Shown in pieces: positions 48,805 through 60,338 of a DNA stretch of 64,000 bases. Made by a program: the position numbers and the translations under genes. How positions within the stretch are numbered: the first letter of the stretch is position 1; each line of letters opens with the position of its first letter. The stretch is from Metallyticus violacea (Eukaryota > Arthropoda > Insecta > Mantodea > Metallyticidae). The stretch is from the NCBI GenBank assembly GCA_030762175.1, contig CM060831.1, positions 73,992,001-74,056,000 on the forward strand. Reading direction: 5' to 3'. Under the pieces are notes generated by a model. The model had not been told where the DNA came from, searched no databases, and saw nothing but the letters and a program-made list of their open reading frames with translations.

Positions 48805-49710
48805 TATGTTTAAAGAATTTCTAAATATATGCTTTAGAAGGGTCTCAGGAGCAATGGTACTCCAGAGATGTTACAAATTGTAAAAGTTTATGATAAAATG
48901 CAACTAATATTATCAGTAAATGTCTGAGAGTTAAGCATCATAAATAATTAATAATAGTAGTTTTGAAGTTAGATCTAATAATATTACTACATTTATACAA
49001 CAAAGCTCTGGCGAAGACGAAACCAAGCTTTAACAGCTGCCAAAGTGAGTCTAAATAAAATTTGCATACAGCTGTGAGTAGACAAATACGTGAATATTAC
49101 CACCATTACATTTTGTTAAATTATTTTCCACTTTAAAAGAGCTTAATGCTTCTTTTAGACAGACAGATGTATAATGAACAGGCTTCTTGGCCTGCTAGTA
49201 ATATATTTATTGAAAAAACAAGGGCGAGTAACATAGCCAGAGACTGTATAATAGACTATTATGCTTAGCCGCTGCGTAAAAGATATAGGGTAATCACTAA
49301 ACTCCGCAATATACAGTAGCCCAATGGGGATTAGTTCGCTTGGCCAGCGTGACTAAAACCAAAAACACGCTCATAACAAGGCGGCAATGTATCATTTCTC
49401 TAGCTCGTAAATCGACGTTACGGCGGAAATTTACTAAAACTTATGTGCGATATTTGGCAACCATACCAGGGGGGAACACTTTTTAGCTGATAGAAAAACG
49501 AAAGGCGCAAATGATGAACAACCACCAGAGATTCACACTCCTGTACCACAATATATAAAAATTTACAACCGACAACAGATGAAAAGATGAACCGGCTTTG
49601 AAGATATATGAACGTGCTATGCAAAATATATTTACAACATATGCGATACACTATGAACTGTGTGCTGGACTATTCAATATCCATTTAACATACCGGAGTG
49701 CACGCCATTA
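48805..49710. other. Stretch without recognised feature
   Basis: Nothing recognised. Confidence 0.4.
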
Positions 49711-49713
49711 GCA

Positions 49714-50236
49714 CAGTAAAACCTCTATAGTTGGACACCCTTCTACCCTGACAGCTTCTTATGTTGAACAGCTAATGAACGAACTAGCCACTAGCCTATG
49801 TTGGATATTCTTTATAGTATGCAGAGCTGGGAGCTGGAGAGATGACTAGTCAGAGGCATGTGGGGATAACGTCAGTGCGTAATGTTTTACTTGGCATTTA
49901 AAGCCCTCTCGCCGTATAGGTCGCTAGCCATTTCTCCAGCTCCCAGTAGCTTGGACATACATCTCTGCTATCTGTTTAGAACTGAAATGAACTATATGGA
50001 AGTTGGTCATTAGGAAGATGTTGACTGCTTTTTATTTTCATGAAAAGAAGAAAAGAGGTTGCTGAACAGTGTGAGCTGTAGAAAAAGTGCATCGGAGTTT
50101 CAGATTTAAAAATCGGTGGGGGGGGGGGAATAACTGGCAATGGTTGGTTATATTATTTTTATTTATCTTGGACACCTGGTTAGGTTTACATTTTTTAAAG
50201 AGTTGTAGGTGTTCAGGTTAAAGAGGTTTAACAATG
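49714..50236. mobile_element. Pogo/Tigger-type non-autonomous element
   Basis: The left end cagtaaaacctctatagttg then gacacc is the classic Tigger/pogo-type end. The right end in reverse is cattgttaaacctctttaac then ctgaacacc, an imperfect match, and is followed by TA at 50237-50238. The interior of about 520 bp has a 12-base G run and perhaps a remnant of the N-terminal helix-turn-helix (KRREVAEQCEL-like, one frame), but no catalytic motif. Unrelated in sequence to the pogo relic at 11.6-13.1 kb. Confidence 0.55.
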
Positions 50237-50760
50237 TATTTATTTTTTTTTTCTAATTCCGTAAATGGCAGTACCATTCATTTGTTTGGGCCTCGCTATA
50301 TGCAGTCGAGCGGCCGTATGAAAGCAGTTAAGTAAGGCACTATCTGCTTCTTTGAAAATGAATATTAATGCTCATATATTATCACGGATTTCAGCGTACA
50401 TATGAATTTAAAAATTGTAGATGTTATAACGATTACATTTTATGATCTTTGATTTTTTTTAAAATCAAAGTTTTTAATTTGTGACGTTTAATCCATCTGT
50501 ACATTTGCTCGTGCTATAATTATTAAGCAGCCTTTACTATGCTGCCAATTTTATTTTTTGTCCTGTGCCATCCAAAATAATGGATTTTGCTACAATCATT
50601 ATCAAAAAATTAATCTCTGTTAGGAATCAACTCATAACATCGAAAATGCTTGGATGATTGAGCGAAAGAAATAGTTTTAAACTTGCTTTTAAGATTTATA
50701 AAAACCGTTGTACCCTTAGGAACACAAAATACATAATTATTTTAAAAATAAACTGAAGTA
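50237..50760. other. Stretch without recognised feature
   Basis: Nothing recognised. Confidence 0.4.
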
Positions 50761-50805
50761 ACAGATGTGACTCACATACATTATGATAGAGTTGCTATGT
50801 GACAG

Positions 50806-50913
50806 GTAAATCAACAATGAACAAATGAAGTCAACATTATCGTAAATTAACAATAAACAAATGAATTCAAGATTATCGTAAATCAACAATAAACAAATGA
50901 AGCCAAGATTATC
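50806..50913 (+). repeat. 3 x 36-bp tandem repeat inside MLE-1 copy 2
   Basis: Three successive units start gtaaatcaac or gtaaattaac at 50806, 50842 and 50878. Each is 36 bp and contains aacaaatgaa and an attatc end. Copy 1 has only one unit at about 4622-4657. Confidence 0.9.
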
Positions 50914-51013
50914 CTTATGATGTTCTGTAAACAGGTGTGACTCACGCTACGTTACGCTAGCGTTGCTACAACAAAGCAGAGTCAAGACTATCGTTTGAAC
51001 AGCGGAAGCAATT

Positions 51014-51307
51014 TTGAAATATCCAAGGCACTGGATAGGACGAAGAGGTCCGATTGAATTCCCACTGCCTTCTCCGGATCTCACTCCGTTGTACTTCTAC
51101 TTAAGGGGAACTGTTAAGGATGTTGTACATCGTAAAAAACCAGCTACACTGGCAACACTACGGGATGAAATCGAAACGACATGTGAAGCAATCTCAGGGG
51201 ACACTTTCGCAAACGTTGCTCAATTAGTAGTTCAACGTACCCAGAAGTATATCGACGCCAATAAATATATTTTGAGCAACAGTTGTAACTGTAAAAGTCT
51301 GGGGTGA
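51014..51307 (+). pseudogene. MLE-1 copy 2 transposase, C-terminal part
   Basis: The open frame starts in the deleted region. It reads HWIGRRGPIEFPLPSPDLTP then LYFYLRGTVKDVVHRKKPAT, RDEIETTC and VAQLVVQRTQKYIDANK. The third catalytic acidic residue (D of PLDFYLW) is Tyr. In copy 1 the same position is Gly, so the two were inactivated independently at this site, or both drifted after deletion. Confidence 0.8.
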
Positions 51308-51379
51308 TTAGTTCTCATCATTTTCTGTTTGTGTGAATTTAGTTTTTTCTTTGTTTGAAGTTTGTATACATTTTGGCAC

Positions 51380-53094
51380 TATAAGTTTGACATCCTGCAA
51401 GAACCGTAAACATATAAAATGTTGAATAATTCCATTAGTTGAAACAACTTCACTGTCACCATAAAACTCCACTATTTTTCGTCATGAACCATAGGTTCTC
51501 TGTCTGACATTCCTTTCCTAAGACCTAGCTACAATTTTTGACATTATTTTCTTGTTAGTAACACGCGGTAGAGCTGATTTTTCTGTAATATCATCTTTTA
51601 GGTTAAAGTTATATAATTGACTTTCTCCTAAACTATGTGTGAATCCATGCCCGCTGTTATAATTTTAATAACTATATAAAATTAAAAAAAAATTCATTTG
51701 TTTATTCATAAAGTTATCTCTGGGAATTCTTTTATATGTGTTTTGTTTTATATTTTTGTTACACGAGTTCTTACATATCAGATGTTCACAACTTGGAGCA
51801 TTTTAGACTGTAAATGACCGCAAAAAATACAAATCTACTATGAAGTATGTATTTGTTAAGCACATAACCGGATCGGGAACCAATTTAGATATAGTAGCTA
51901 TATCTGTTGATTTCAGTTGAGCCTGGGCGTCTCTCCATCCCCCCTCTCTTTCTCTCTTGCTCTCTTTCAAATGAAAACAAGTCAATTCCTGACAGTAGAT
52001 AGCTCTCACCAGCACCGAATACACCTCCAGCTTTATCCGCCCCTTTTTTTTTAATTTTCCCCTTTGTGGAGTGTGACATAAGCGACAATTGAAAAAATTC
52101 CGGGGAGGGAAATTGCAACTCCATCAAAGTATATAGCGTTATATTTGCAATAAACAAATTAATAGTTGTACTTTTTTTTTCATACAGCTGTTATCTTTAG
52201 GTACTGCTATTTACTAATATCTGTTTTTTAATGAAATTTAGTTTTTTCTTTGTCTTTACTATTAAGTATAAACATTATCATGTAATATTAATTTAACATT
52301 GAAAATTCGTTTGTACAACATTGAATTATTGTAATTAGAAATAAAATTATATTTGAATGGTTTAAATTGAAAACCTCAATTATTAAAAAAAAGAAAGAAA
52401 GCTGAAGGTAATATATTCCAAACCCGTATTAAATTCTAAATAATGTGACAATAAAGCTCCAATAAAAACTTACAAAAGAAAAAGAAAACAAGAAAAAAGT
52501 TTAATTAAAAGTTCTTAGCTCCAAAGTGTAATGTAATCATTAACTAGAGTCATACTGTCTTAACAGACAATATAAATGTACTACGGTTCATCGTTACACT
52601 TTAATATTCAGGCCTTTTAGTTATCTTCTGTCAGTGCAGCAAGTGTTCAAACCGCTCCGCATTCATCATGAAGCCACTTATGTGACTGATTTTAATATTA
52701 CGCTGTCAAGTTATAGACAGAGAAAAAGTTGTATCGTTTAATAAAGAATAAATTTCTGCGGCGCAAATTTGTCCATGGCTCAATTCTAGGTCGACTTCTG
52801 GGTGCTGCCGCGTCTTAATAATGAAACTGCTTTCTGCTGACGTTTTGCACAGACTGAGTTGTACTTTAGTTTACTGTAACTGCCGGTCATTTGCTGACCT
52901 TTATCAGCGTTAATAATGACTAGTGCGATTATATGTTCATGTTCTTTTACACGTAATTCTTTATTGAGACTGGAAGAAAAGGAAACTTCGACATTCAGCC
53001 TTGCTCACGGCAGATCGTCCATGCCTATGGGACTTCCGGAAGGAAAGGATGAGATAAGGAAGACACTGGACAGCAACGATACACTGGCGGGGAC
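51380..53094. other. Long stretch without recognised feature
   Basis: AT-rich to 52600. A GC-richer patch at 52750-53090 carries a plus-strand frame (52916-53101) with no recognised motif. Confidence 0.35.
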
Positions 53095-53312
53095 TCCTTA
53101 ACATCCAGATAGAACAACCCACCATTTTTTACCAACGGAATTAAATAAATGAAATGTTAAGCGGGAAATTTGCGGGAAGTAAAAATCCAGCTAAGAGAAC
53201 AAGGGAAACCACGAATAAACCCAACGTCAGGATGAGAGCCCAAGGATTTGAGCCCGGGTCATTCAGAATGCAAGTCCCAAGCGTTACCACTTTGGCCACT
53301 CTGCTCGGGACT
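53095..53312 (-). repeat. SINE-C copy, inverted
   Basis: On the minus strand: cagagtggccaaagtggtaa (A box), gggctcaaatccttgg (B box), then gacgttgggtttattcgtgg and tttccctt. These match the 19541 copy in order. Confidence 0.7.
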
Positions 53313-54465
53313 TGTTGAGAGCTCCATTACTTTATGGACCCATCCCATATAATAATCAGATTTGTATAATTGCATCTTCCGTTCGGCACGTTAACAGAAT
53401 TTGTGATATTTATCCCAATGTGTACACCTGCGGATGTCGATACATTTTCTGCTAAATTTACCTTTATAGTTGCTTATATAAGAACTATTTTATATATTAT
53501 ACCCAGCTCATTAAAATTAATGAAAACATTAACGAGAAAATGTAAAAGCGCAACGATTGAAAACAGCTAACATAGCTGAAAGTATGCACTAACCTCGTAT
53601 CAGATAAAATTACTATTGGATTCAAGATCGCAATTCCCATACGCTAAAGGGTAGGGAAAGTGAAGGGAATGGAGACAAGAGCTTTCTTGGCTACTGGGCA
53701 ACCAGGGAGAGGTAGGGGTAAAGGGTGAGGAGAAGCTTTTAGCGAGATGGGCTGCAAGCGAACCTAACCTCACTCAGCACAGTGTGTGTGTGTGTGTGTG
53801 TCTGTATGCGAGACTCATTCCCTTCTTTCCGAAACACCAGCTAGGCAAAAGCGGGCAATTTATCGCTTGAATTCATTATTAAAGAAGGAACAAAACGCGA
53901 GTAATAAGAATACGAAGCATAAACAACACTAGTGTACATCTTTTCTCAAGCAATCCCAGCATTATTCAGGAAACGGACACTGCACAGCGAAAAGATACGA
54001 TTAAAAAAAAGTTTTGCAGAAGAATAATACTCGCTCTTTCTTCTTCTCTCCTACGTGCTCCACTATTCAAAACCAGAGAAGAGGCAGAAAAAAGACCGCA
54101 TTAATATTACCACTTTAATATTCCGAAGATGAATTTTGGAACACAGCGGCTATGCTTTTCCTGTATATGACTTGCATAAGAATAGTTCTTTAGAAACTGT
54201 GCAACAAACTGTGAACGGGCAGCGGCGACGAATTAGTACAGGCGCCATTGTAATCTTAGATGCTTTACGTTGCTTGGAAATTTGATAATATTTTTCCAGT
54301 CCTTAGATAAAATTTGCATTTGAACATTTTCAATTAGTTATCACATACTCTTTGACAAACAATATATACTACATTTATCATATTATTTAGAGTATTGATG
54401 GTAAAAAACTCTTAAACAGATTTCTTGCATCTCAATATGCTGATGATATTGGAACTGTTACTTTT
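53313..54465. other. Stretch with GT tract
   Basis: A purine-rich patch at 53640-53760 and a (GT)n tract at about 53782-53801. No gene recognised. Confidence 0.4.
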
Positions 54466-54466
54466 G

Positions 54467-54724
54467 TTAGCGACTTTGCATCTCGGTATTGTATTCAATA
54501 GCCCCACGTTGAGGAGTCAAATATTGAACTGCTATGTAGGCGGGGTTGATGATATTTGGGCCAGCAGTAGGTATTCTCACAGTGTGGATTAGCGTAGCGA
54601 TGTGTTGCCTGGGATGCTGAAGTATGTTCACTCGTTGACGAAGTTTATTTACTACTCCTGTCCCATTTAGAAGTAGCAAAGATCTCAGGACATTTGCCTG
54701 TTTTGCTGATACTAACTCAATACG
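54467..54724 (-). CDS. Candidate coding segment, unknown protein
   Basis: On the minus strand, tacttttccag is a fair acceptor at 54725-54735. From there 85 codons are open to a stop at 54467. The peptide includes QANVLRSLLLLNGTGVVNKL, RVNILQHPRQHIATLIHTVR and AVQYLTPQRGAIEYNTE, with a mixed composition unlike noise. No in-frame ATG starts it, and a GTGAGT only 34 bases before the acceptor would give an impossibly short intron. A good TATA box lies about 240 bp upstream on the same strand. The family is not recognised. It could be a real gene, an old retroelement, or chance. Confidence 0.3.
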   Translation of the reverse strand, partial: RIELVSAKQANVLRSLLLLNGTGVVNKLRQRVNILQHPRQHIATLIHTVRIPTAGPNIINPAYIAVQYLTPQRGAIEYNTEMQSR

Positions 54725-54964
54725 CTGGAAAAGTAGGTTCAGAGGATGAATAACTCACTTCGAAGTGTCTAAGTGCTCTTCACTTGTCGTATAAATGCTG
54801 GATGCCCGTAGACCAAAATGATGAAAGAATTTCAATGACGAAACGAACGCGTCTCTTAATGCCGAGTGACGACTGAGTGTATATAAATGATGAATGAGAC
54901 TGAAGACTCAATGATGAGTGTTGAGTGTTAACACTGCTAACCCTCTACCAGCCTCCACGTCTGC

Positions 54965-54973
54965 CTATTTATA
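54965..54973 (-). promoter_or_regulatory. TATA box candidate (TATAAATAG)
   Basis: Perfect TATAWAWR match on the minus strand, in a GC-richer setting (gtataaataggcagacgtgg). It lies upstream of the open segment ending at 54467. A second TATATA is about 80 bases downstream, at about 54883. No convincing initiator was identified. Confidence 0.35.
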
Positions 54974-54974
54974 C

Positions 54975-55630
54975 AGAAATCGATTCTGTATCGTTGGGAG
55001 GCTTAAGTCCGGCGAAATTTACAAAAAAATCGCGTCTAAGTTCGTAACTTTGAATCGCGCTCTTATACTGTCTAAATTTGAATTTGCCTTAGTTGGCCTG
55101 AAATCGTTCTTTACTTACCTACTCTTTAAAAACGCCTCTTCTCATACGAGGATTTAAAGGTCTAGGCAGTTCGGGTAGTTCACCTCCTATATAACTATAT
55201 CTCTCCTATATAACAAACTTTAAAGGGAGAAACACAAAATAAGTTTCAATGTCGATTTTAACAAAAGTATCTGGCTTTCACCTGCCTTGCTATTGGCCAG
55301 AGGGTGTACTATATAAACGGTAATAGACACTTTTCCTATATACATTAAGTGCATAGTGATACAAATTGATGAGGATACATCGTTCATAATTACCACATAT
55401 CATTTAGAGAAACACATATATATTTACAATAGTTATAATAAGAACGATAATAAGGATAATAGCAGTAATAGCAATAGAAAAAGTAATAATATATTAATTG
55501 TAAGGTTTAATAGTAATGGGATGAAGCCGTTAATACTCCTTCAATAATTGCACACTGAATTACATATATCAGCAGGAGAAAAACTTGTATTATTCTCTAA
55601 TAATAGAAATTCTGCATTATATACTTACAT
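54975..55630. other. Stretch without recognised feature
   Basis: An AAT-rich low-complexity patch at 55425-55500. Nothing else. Confidence 0.4.
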
Positions 55631-55631
55631 A

Positions 55632-56700
55632 TGAGGGCTGTTCAATAAAGAATTATTGTTATCTTTTTTAACCATTTTTACTCATCCTCATAGTTTTGAT
55701 TACTTCTCTTAAAGTAGTTTTCATTGAATATAATGTACCTGTTACAGCGTTTCTGCTAGTCTTCTAAGACATGCTGGAATTGATTTTTGACTGGTCATTT
55801 AGAATCACCCAGTAGCATTCACCACTGATGATGGAAAATGTCTCCCATGAAATTGAGGTAAAGAAAAAAGTCACACGGGGCTAAATCGGAACAGGGAAGG
55901 TGATGTACATACTTCATATTAATTTTTAACATTTGCGATATGTAGAAATGTGTTAACCTGCTCCAACATCCAGCTTCTGCATGGAAATGTAGCCTATGAC
56001 CTTGCACAGTGTTCAGGTATTACCCAGTTACAGCTATGTATGCAGGTATGACATGCTGATGAACCTTTCCATAACTTTTCCAGCAATAGCAACCACTTTC
56101 TTTTAATGTTGCTGACCACACAGAGTTTTACTGGTTCCTCTCAGGCTCCAAATGATGTAGCCAACCTTCATCCGCAGTGATTACCTTTGAAAGACACTCC
56201 GCATCTTGCTGTAACATCATCTTCAACTGAATGCAAACTTGCACAAACGTCCTTTTGTTTGAGAATCAGCAGTCTTGGAACCCACCGTGCACAAACACCT
56301 CTCATGTGCAACTTTTCAATTTAACAATGTGTGGGTGACGCCAAGTAATTTTTTCAGAATTTCTGAAAGCAGTTTTACTCCTCTCTCACAATGACAGGAG
56401 CTGTGTTGTTTTCTTTCGCTTAGACACAAACTAGAATTCGAGTCCACCTTCTTTTCATATTAATTTATTTTCCTCTTTAAACATTTTAAAAACATTTTTG
56501 AACTGTGATATAGGAAAGGAAAAACTCCCCAAAGGTATCCTGTAGGCATCAGCTGAAGATATTTTGAGACGTAAGCCGAATTTCAGAGCAGCGTATTGTA
56601 TGTCACGTGTCACCTCCGTTTTACTGTAGGCGGAACTGGACATGCTTCGACTTGTACACCAGATATAAGCGGGAACCAGAAATGACATACGCATTAAGCT
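55632..56700 (-). mobile_element. Mariner element, decayed, one end found
   Basis: The low-coordinate end, tgagggctgttcaataaaga, preceded by TA at 55630-55631, is a typical mariner end. The transposase is on the minus strand. The N-terminus at about 56690-56460 (GLRLKISSADAYRI, then SQFKNVFKMFKEE) fits the first helix-turn-helix, and MRGVCARWVPRLLI-like text near 56310 the second. VITADEGWLHHLEPE near 56180 is around the first Asp. CSDLAPCDFFLYLNF in the frame 55819-56007 holds the third Asp. Stops throughout. The high-coordinate end was not found. Confidence 0.7.
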
Positions 56701-56854
56701 AATAAAATATTGTAAAATTAAATTTTAATCAATAAATTATGTCTGTAAAAAGTATGGTCATTTTATTTTATCTTTTGATTTCCTTTAAATCAATTTCATT
56801 ATATCAGTAAAATGGTTATTGCATCATCAACAGCTTGTCGAGTAAGTTACTGTA

Positions 56855-57613
56855 CACAGTGATCCAATGAACTGTGAACCAACTTGTGGTGTTTATGTTT
56901 TCTGTCGTTGCCTGAAACAAGACAGCTTCTGACTTGTCAATATAGATCGTTGAGTTCAGTTATTATGATGCTTTGTTTTGTTCTGCATTTAAATGCGAAG
57001 TGAATTATAGTTCACCCTATGTTTTCTATTGCACATACTCATATGTGTTAACTCAGTCAGCTCCACAGGTTCAAAGATGATTCATAGAAACATTTCCAGT
57101 TGTAAAAATTTCGGGTCATAATCTTGATAATACATTTCAGGCCTCTAGTAATGTCCAGTCCAAAAAACTTAATACATAGCGTAGAATTCTTATCCAAGTG
57201 TTAGATGGTATCATCTTTCTGGAGAACCTCCCCACCCAAATAGCATATTTTTCACAGGCATTTCTAATGCCTCTATGCGAAGAGCTTGTGACTATTATCT
57301 CTGGAATAAATATACAAGAAAACCCCACATAGCTTGGAAGAACTAAAACAAAATATACGCCAGGCAACTGCCAGTATTACTCAACGTACACTAAAGCGAG
57401 GATAGATAATTTTATTTTAAAGAAGTGCCAGAATGTATGGATAACGATAGAAGCCAATTTCAATTGTTAAGTAAAAACTTTAAAATAGTTAAGGAAACTG
57501 TGGAGCATGGTTAAGTCAGCGCCACTTTACAATACCTGCAGGCTGCAAATCCAGACTTTGTCTCTCCAAAGACAAAGTACTGCAAGTTGGTTCATAGTTC
57601 ATTGAGTTGCCTG
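56855..57613 (+). mobile_element. Tc/mariner-like element with both ends
   Basis: The ends are inverted repeats sharing caatgaactrtgaaccaact (r marks the only mismatch), at about 56866 and, reversed, 57582-57603. Outside them, TA precedes cacagtgatc at 56855 and TA follows the other end at 57613. The interior carries a plus-strand transposase remnant: CDYYLW, then in another frame HSLEELKQNIRQATASITQR. This resembles the C-terminal part of the subfamily whose catalytic end reads PLDFYLWG...LEELK. The rest of the 759 bp is unreadable. Confidence 0.65.
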
Positions 57614-57649
57614 TATTATCCAGGAAAAGTTTATAGGTAATTTTTTTTA

Positions 57650-58210
57650 TGTTTTCGGCGGTAAAAGAAAGAAAACAGTTATAACACTTTTAAACATAGT
57701 CTTCGTCTATTGCAACACACTTTTCAAATTTGAATTAGAATTTATATGTCCTTTAGAAAATGTCTGAACTCTTGCCTGGAAATATGCAAAAATGTTTTCA
57801 AAGCCTCTTTGCTATCATTAAATACTTTCCTTGTAGGTCCTGAATCCACAGTTCCTCACAGCATTATTTATAATCTGGATTGTGGCATTCATGTTGTGTC
57901 ATGCTGTATCTCTGTTCTTTAATGCTGATCAAAGTTTAGGTAGGAGGCTGCATTCATTGTATTGACAATGGTGTTTATTTCTTTGAAATCAAATAAAAAT
58001 TTCCCTGCACTACTAGAAAATTTATGACCTTGATAATTCGCCTGTATTTGACATCCCCAGCATTTCTTGTCGGCTTCTCGCCAGGTTTACAGCTCTATAT
58101 GGATTTCTTTAAGAAAGTGAACCTCATGGTTTGAAAAAAGAAAAGATTCAAACCTTTCAAACCCCTCCAAAACAAGTTCTGATATTCATCCTGCACTGAT
58201 ATTTTTCAAA
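57650..58210 (-). pseudogene. Mariner transposase, heavily decayed
   Basis: On the minus strand, pieces in order: SSSAGK then FDFKEINTIVN and MNAASYL (the segment between the first and second Asp), then FNDSKEALKTFLHISRQEF, and at the end KVCCNRRRLC, which one frame over reads KCVAIDEDYV, the usual KC(I/V)A.xGDYVE end. Catalytic motifs are not readable. It starts about 40 bp after the end of the 56855-57613 element. Confidence 0.45.
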
Positions 58211-59640
58211 GGAAATGTTTATACAGAATCCTAAATAATTATTTATTTATTCATATATTTATTTATCCCGGTAAGAGTTACGGCCATGCGGTCTACTATT
58301 CCACTCTACCAGACGAATAAAACCAGCAAAAATGCAGAGTACAATAATTATATAAAATGCAGAAAAAAATCAAATTGAAGATATATACTGCATGTATATA
58401 TTACATATTCTAATAAGTTAGAAATTGTTACAATACCACTAGTTCTTTAATAATTTTTCTCGAATGATTAAAAAACTTACTTTGGTTCAACAATGAATTA
58501 TTATTTGCCTCACATATTATCACAAGTAATATCACGAGAGGGTCTGAGATTATCGATAAATTCACGAACGTAGTGAGCTCAGAACCTCAAGTGATATTTA
58601 TTAGGACTTTTTTCACAAAAAAATAATAATTTAAATATAATTCCTCTACACTTGGCTTACAAAATTGTAATAACTGTATATTTGTACTTAACATTTTCTA
58701 GTAAACTTGCTACAGAAGAATGCCGATTGTCAGTATTGCCAATAGAGAAAAGCAAAATACGAGCTTAGGACTATTTCACGAATAGAATAAAAATAAAAGA
58801 TATATATTTTAAATTCACACGCAGGTTATACTTAGAATATCCATTCAATTCACAAACCGCGAGACTGAAATGGACAAAAGTGGAATATAACAATCGCTAC
58901 CATTCGAATTTGTAATACCAACTACAAAATGAAGATAGTATACAGTGTTTCTGTTTTTCTTTATATTCTGTGGTTTTGAATTGTTCATGAAAAGATCAAT
59001 TTGCACATTTGACGCATCACCAAACGCTTTGAAGAATTCTCTGTTTTGCGTTTTGACTGTCGATTATTGATGCTTTCGTTGCTATCAATAGCTCCCCGCC
59101 GCCTCTAGCAAAAGTGATCAGTGATGCGTGTTCAGGAATTATATAGGGGAGGTATAGAATTGGCTACACTGAGCATAAGACAAACGAACGTCGCGTGACA
59201 AAACGGATTTGATTTTTTTTTTCCCCAATAATTTCACTCCGTAATCCCACTGTGATTGACCAAAATTAAAATTTTATTTCGTCTCATTTGTCGGTTTTAA
59301 GATGACGTCACATTAGTGAAATAGTCGTTTTAATCGTAGTGTAACTACTATTGGTACTTAGCGAAGAAAATAATTATACAATTATTTAAGTAGAAACTTG
59401 CTTAGAGTTCCAGGTATTAGAGCTATTGAATTTGATCATCTTTTTGAAAAACATTTTCCCTCTTGGTCGCAAAGGCAACGGGCAGTGCAAGAGGGCGAAT
59501 GCATAACTAAGTTACAACTACAACTTCTGCCAAAGATGTCACGATAATATAAACGTGTCAAGAGACAATAAACGACGTAATTAAAACGAAACCGATAAAA
59601 ATGATAACTTATCACACGATACAAAGTTGCTTATATCAAA
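58211..59640. other. Long stretch without recognised feature
   Basis: AT-rich. A CRE-like TGACGTCA at 59303-59310. Confidence 0.4.
59303..59310. promoter_or_regulatory. CRE-like palindrome TGACGTCA
   Basis: Third perfect copy in the window; no linked promoter is seen. Confidence 0.2.
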
Positions 59641-59849
59641 AGTCAATTTGAGTTTTCTCAGTACTTGACCATCGTCTTTTGTGTTTTTTTACTTTATTAT
59701 TTATCATCAGTTTCAACCCGTGTGATTTCTTGAAAAACGAAAGTATTTGGGAAAAGGTCCCTCATTTCGTTCTCGTGGTCTTTTCTGGACTTGTCATCCA
59801 TTCCAGAAGAACACCATTGAAAATTCCATTACTTTCTTTCCCACACAGC

Positions 59850-59948
59850 GACAGAGCGGAGGTGGTATATAAATTAAACATTAGGGAGAGGTTCATAATG
59901 CAGAAGATTGGATTGAAACGTGGAACTGCACGGATCCTCTACATGTAA
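59850..59948 (+). CDS. Possible exon, unknown protein
   Basis: ctttctttcccacacag at 59833-59849 is a strong acceptor. One frame is then open for about 33 codons (DRAEVVYKLNIRERFIMQKI then GLKRGTARILYM) to a stop at 59948. A weak donor (GTAAAC) overlaps that stop. It does not join in a consistent phase to the exon candidate at 60339. Weak. Confidence 0.2.
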   Translation, partial: DRAEVVYKLNIRERFIMQKIGLKRGTARILYM

Positions 59949-60338
59949 ACCTAGCCACTGTTGCCAACTTTCTGCTAACTTTTACGTCAGCTTTTAGGAA
60001 AGCACACAAAATGAACATGGAATGAAAAGAGAGAACTGTATCTCGGTGTTTCAACTGCATAAAGTTTCAGGAATTGTGAGTTCTCTTCATCTCTCTGAGG
60101 CATATTAACAATTTTCCGTAGTTTTGGTTGTGAGGAATGTAAGGGAGCAGAGGAAACACCAGTGAGGGTGTTGAAGAAATGAGCAGCTGAAGACAGTTAA
60201 GCGTTTATGTAGGTTAGCTAAAAATGTGAATAACAGAAATTGTAAACGAAATGGGGTATTTAAATATGTAGTGCAATTTTAATCTATTTTAATACGCTCT
60301 ATTTTTCATCTAAAATTATTTAATTTTTGCTTTTCTAG

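Larger units (their letters stand above)
50763..51379 (+). mobile_element. MLE-1, copy 2, left-truncated and internally deleted
   Basis: It shares with 4481-5310 the subterminal block (gtgactcacatacattatga-like), the transposase end and the right end. In reverse the right end is gtgccaaaatgtatacaaac, a better match to the copy-1 left end than copy 1's own right end is. The left inverted repeat is absent. The internal deletion is larger than in copy 1: the sequence jumps from the first residues straight to the C-terminal catalytic part. Confidence 0.8.

Noticed and set aside
53758..53772. Insect telomere repeat (TTAGG)n
   Set aside because: Only about one and a half units (aacctaacct); no array.
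54395..54510. Plus-strand QYADDIG, like a reverse transcriptase YADD box
   Set aside because: Only about 36 open codons, no other RT motif around it, and the minus strand holds a longer protein-like frame next to it.
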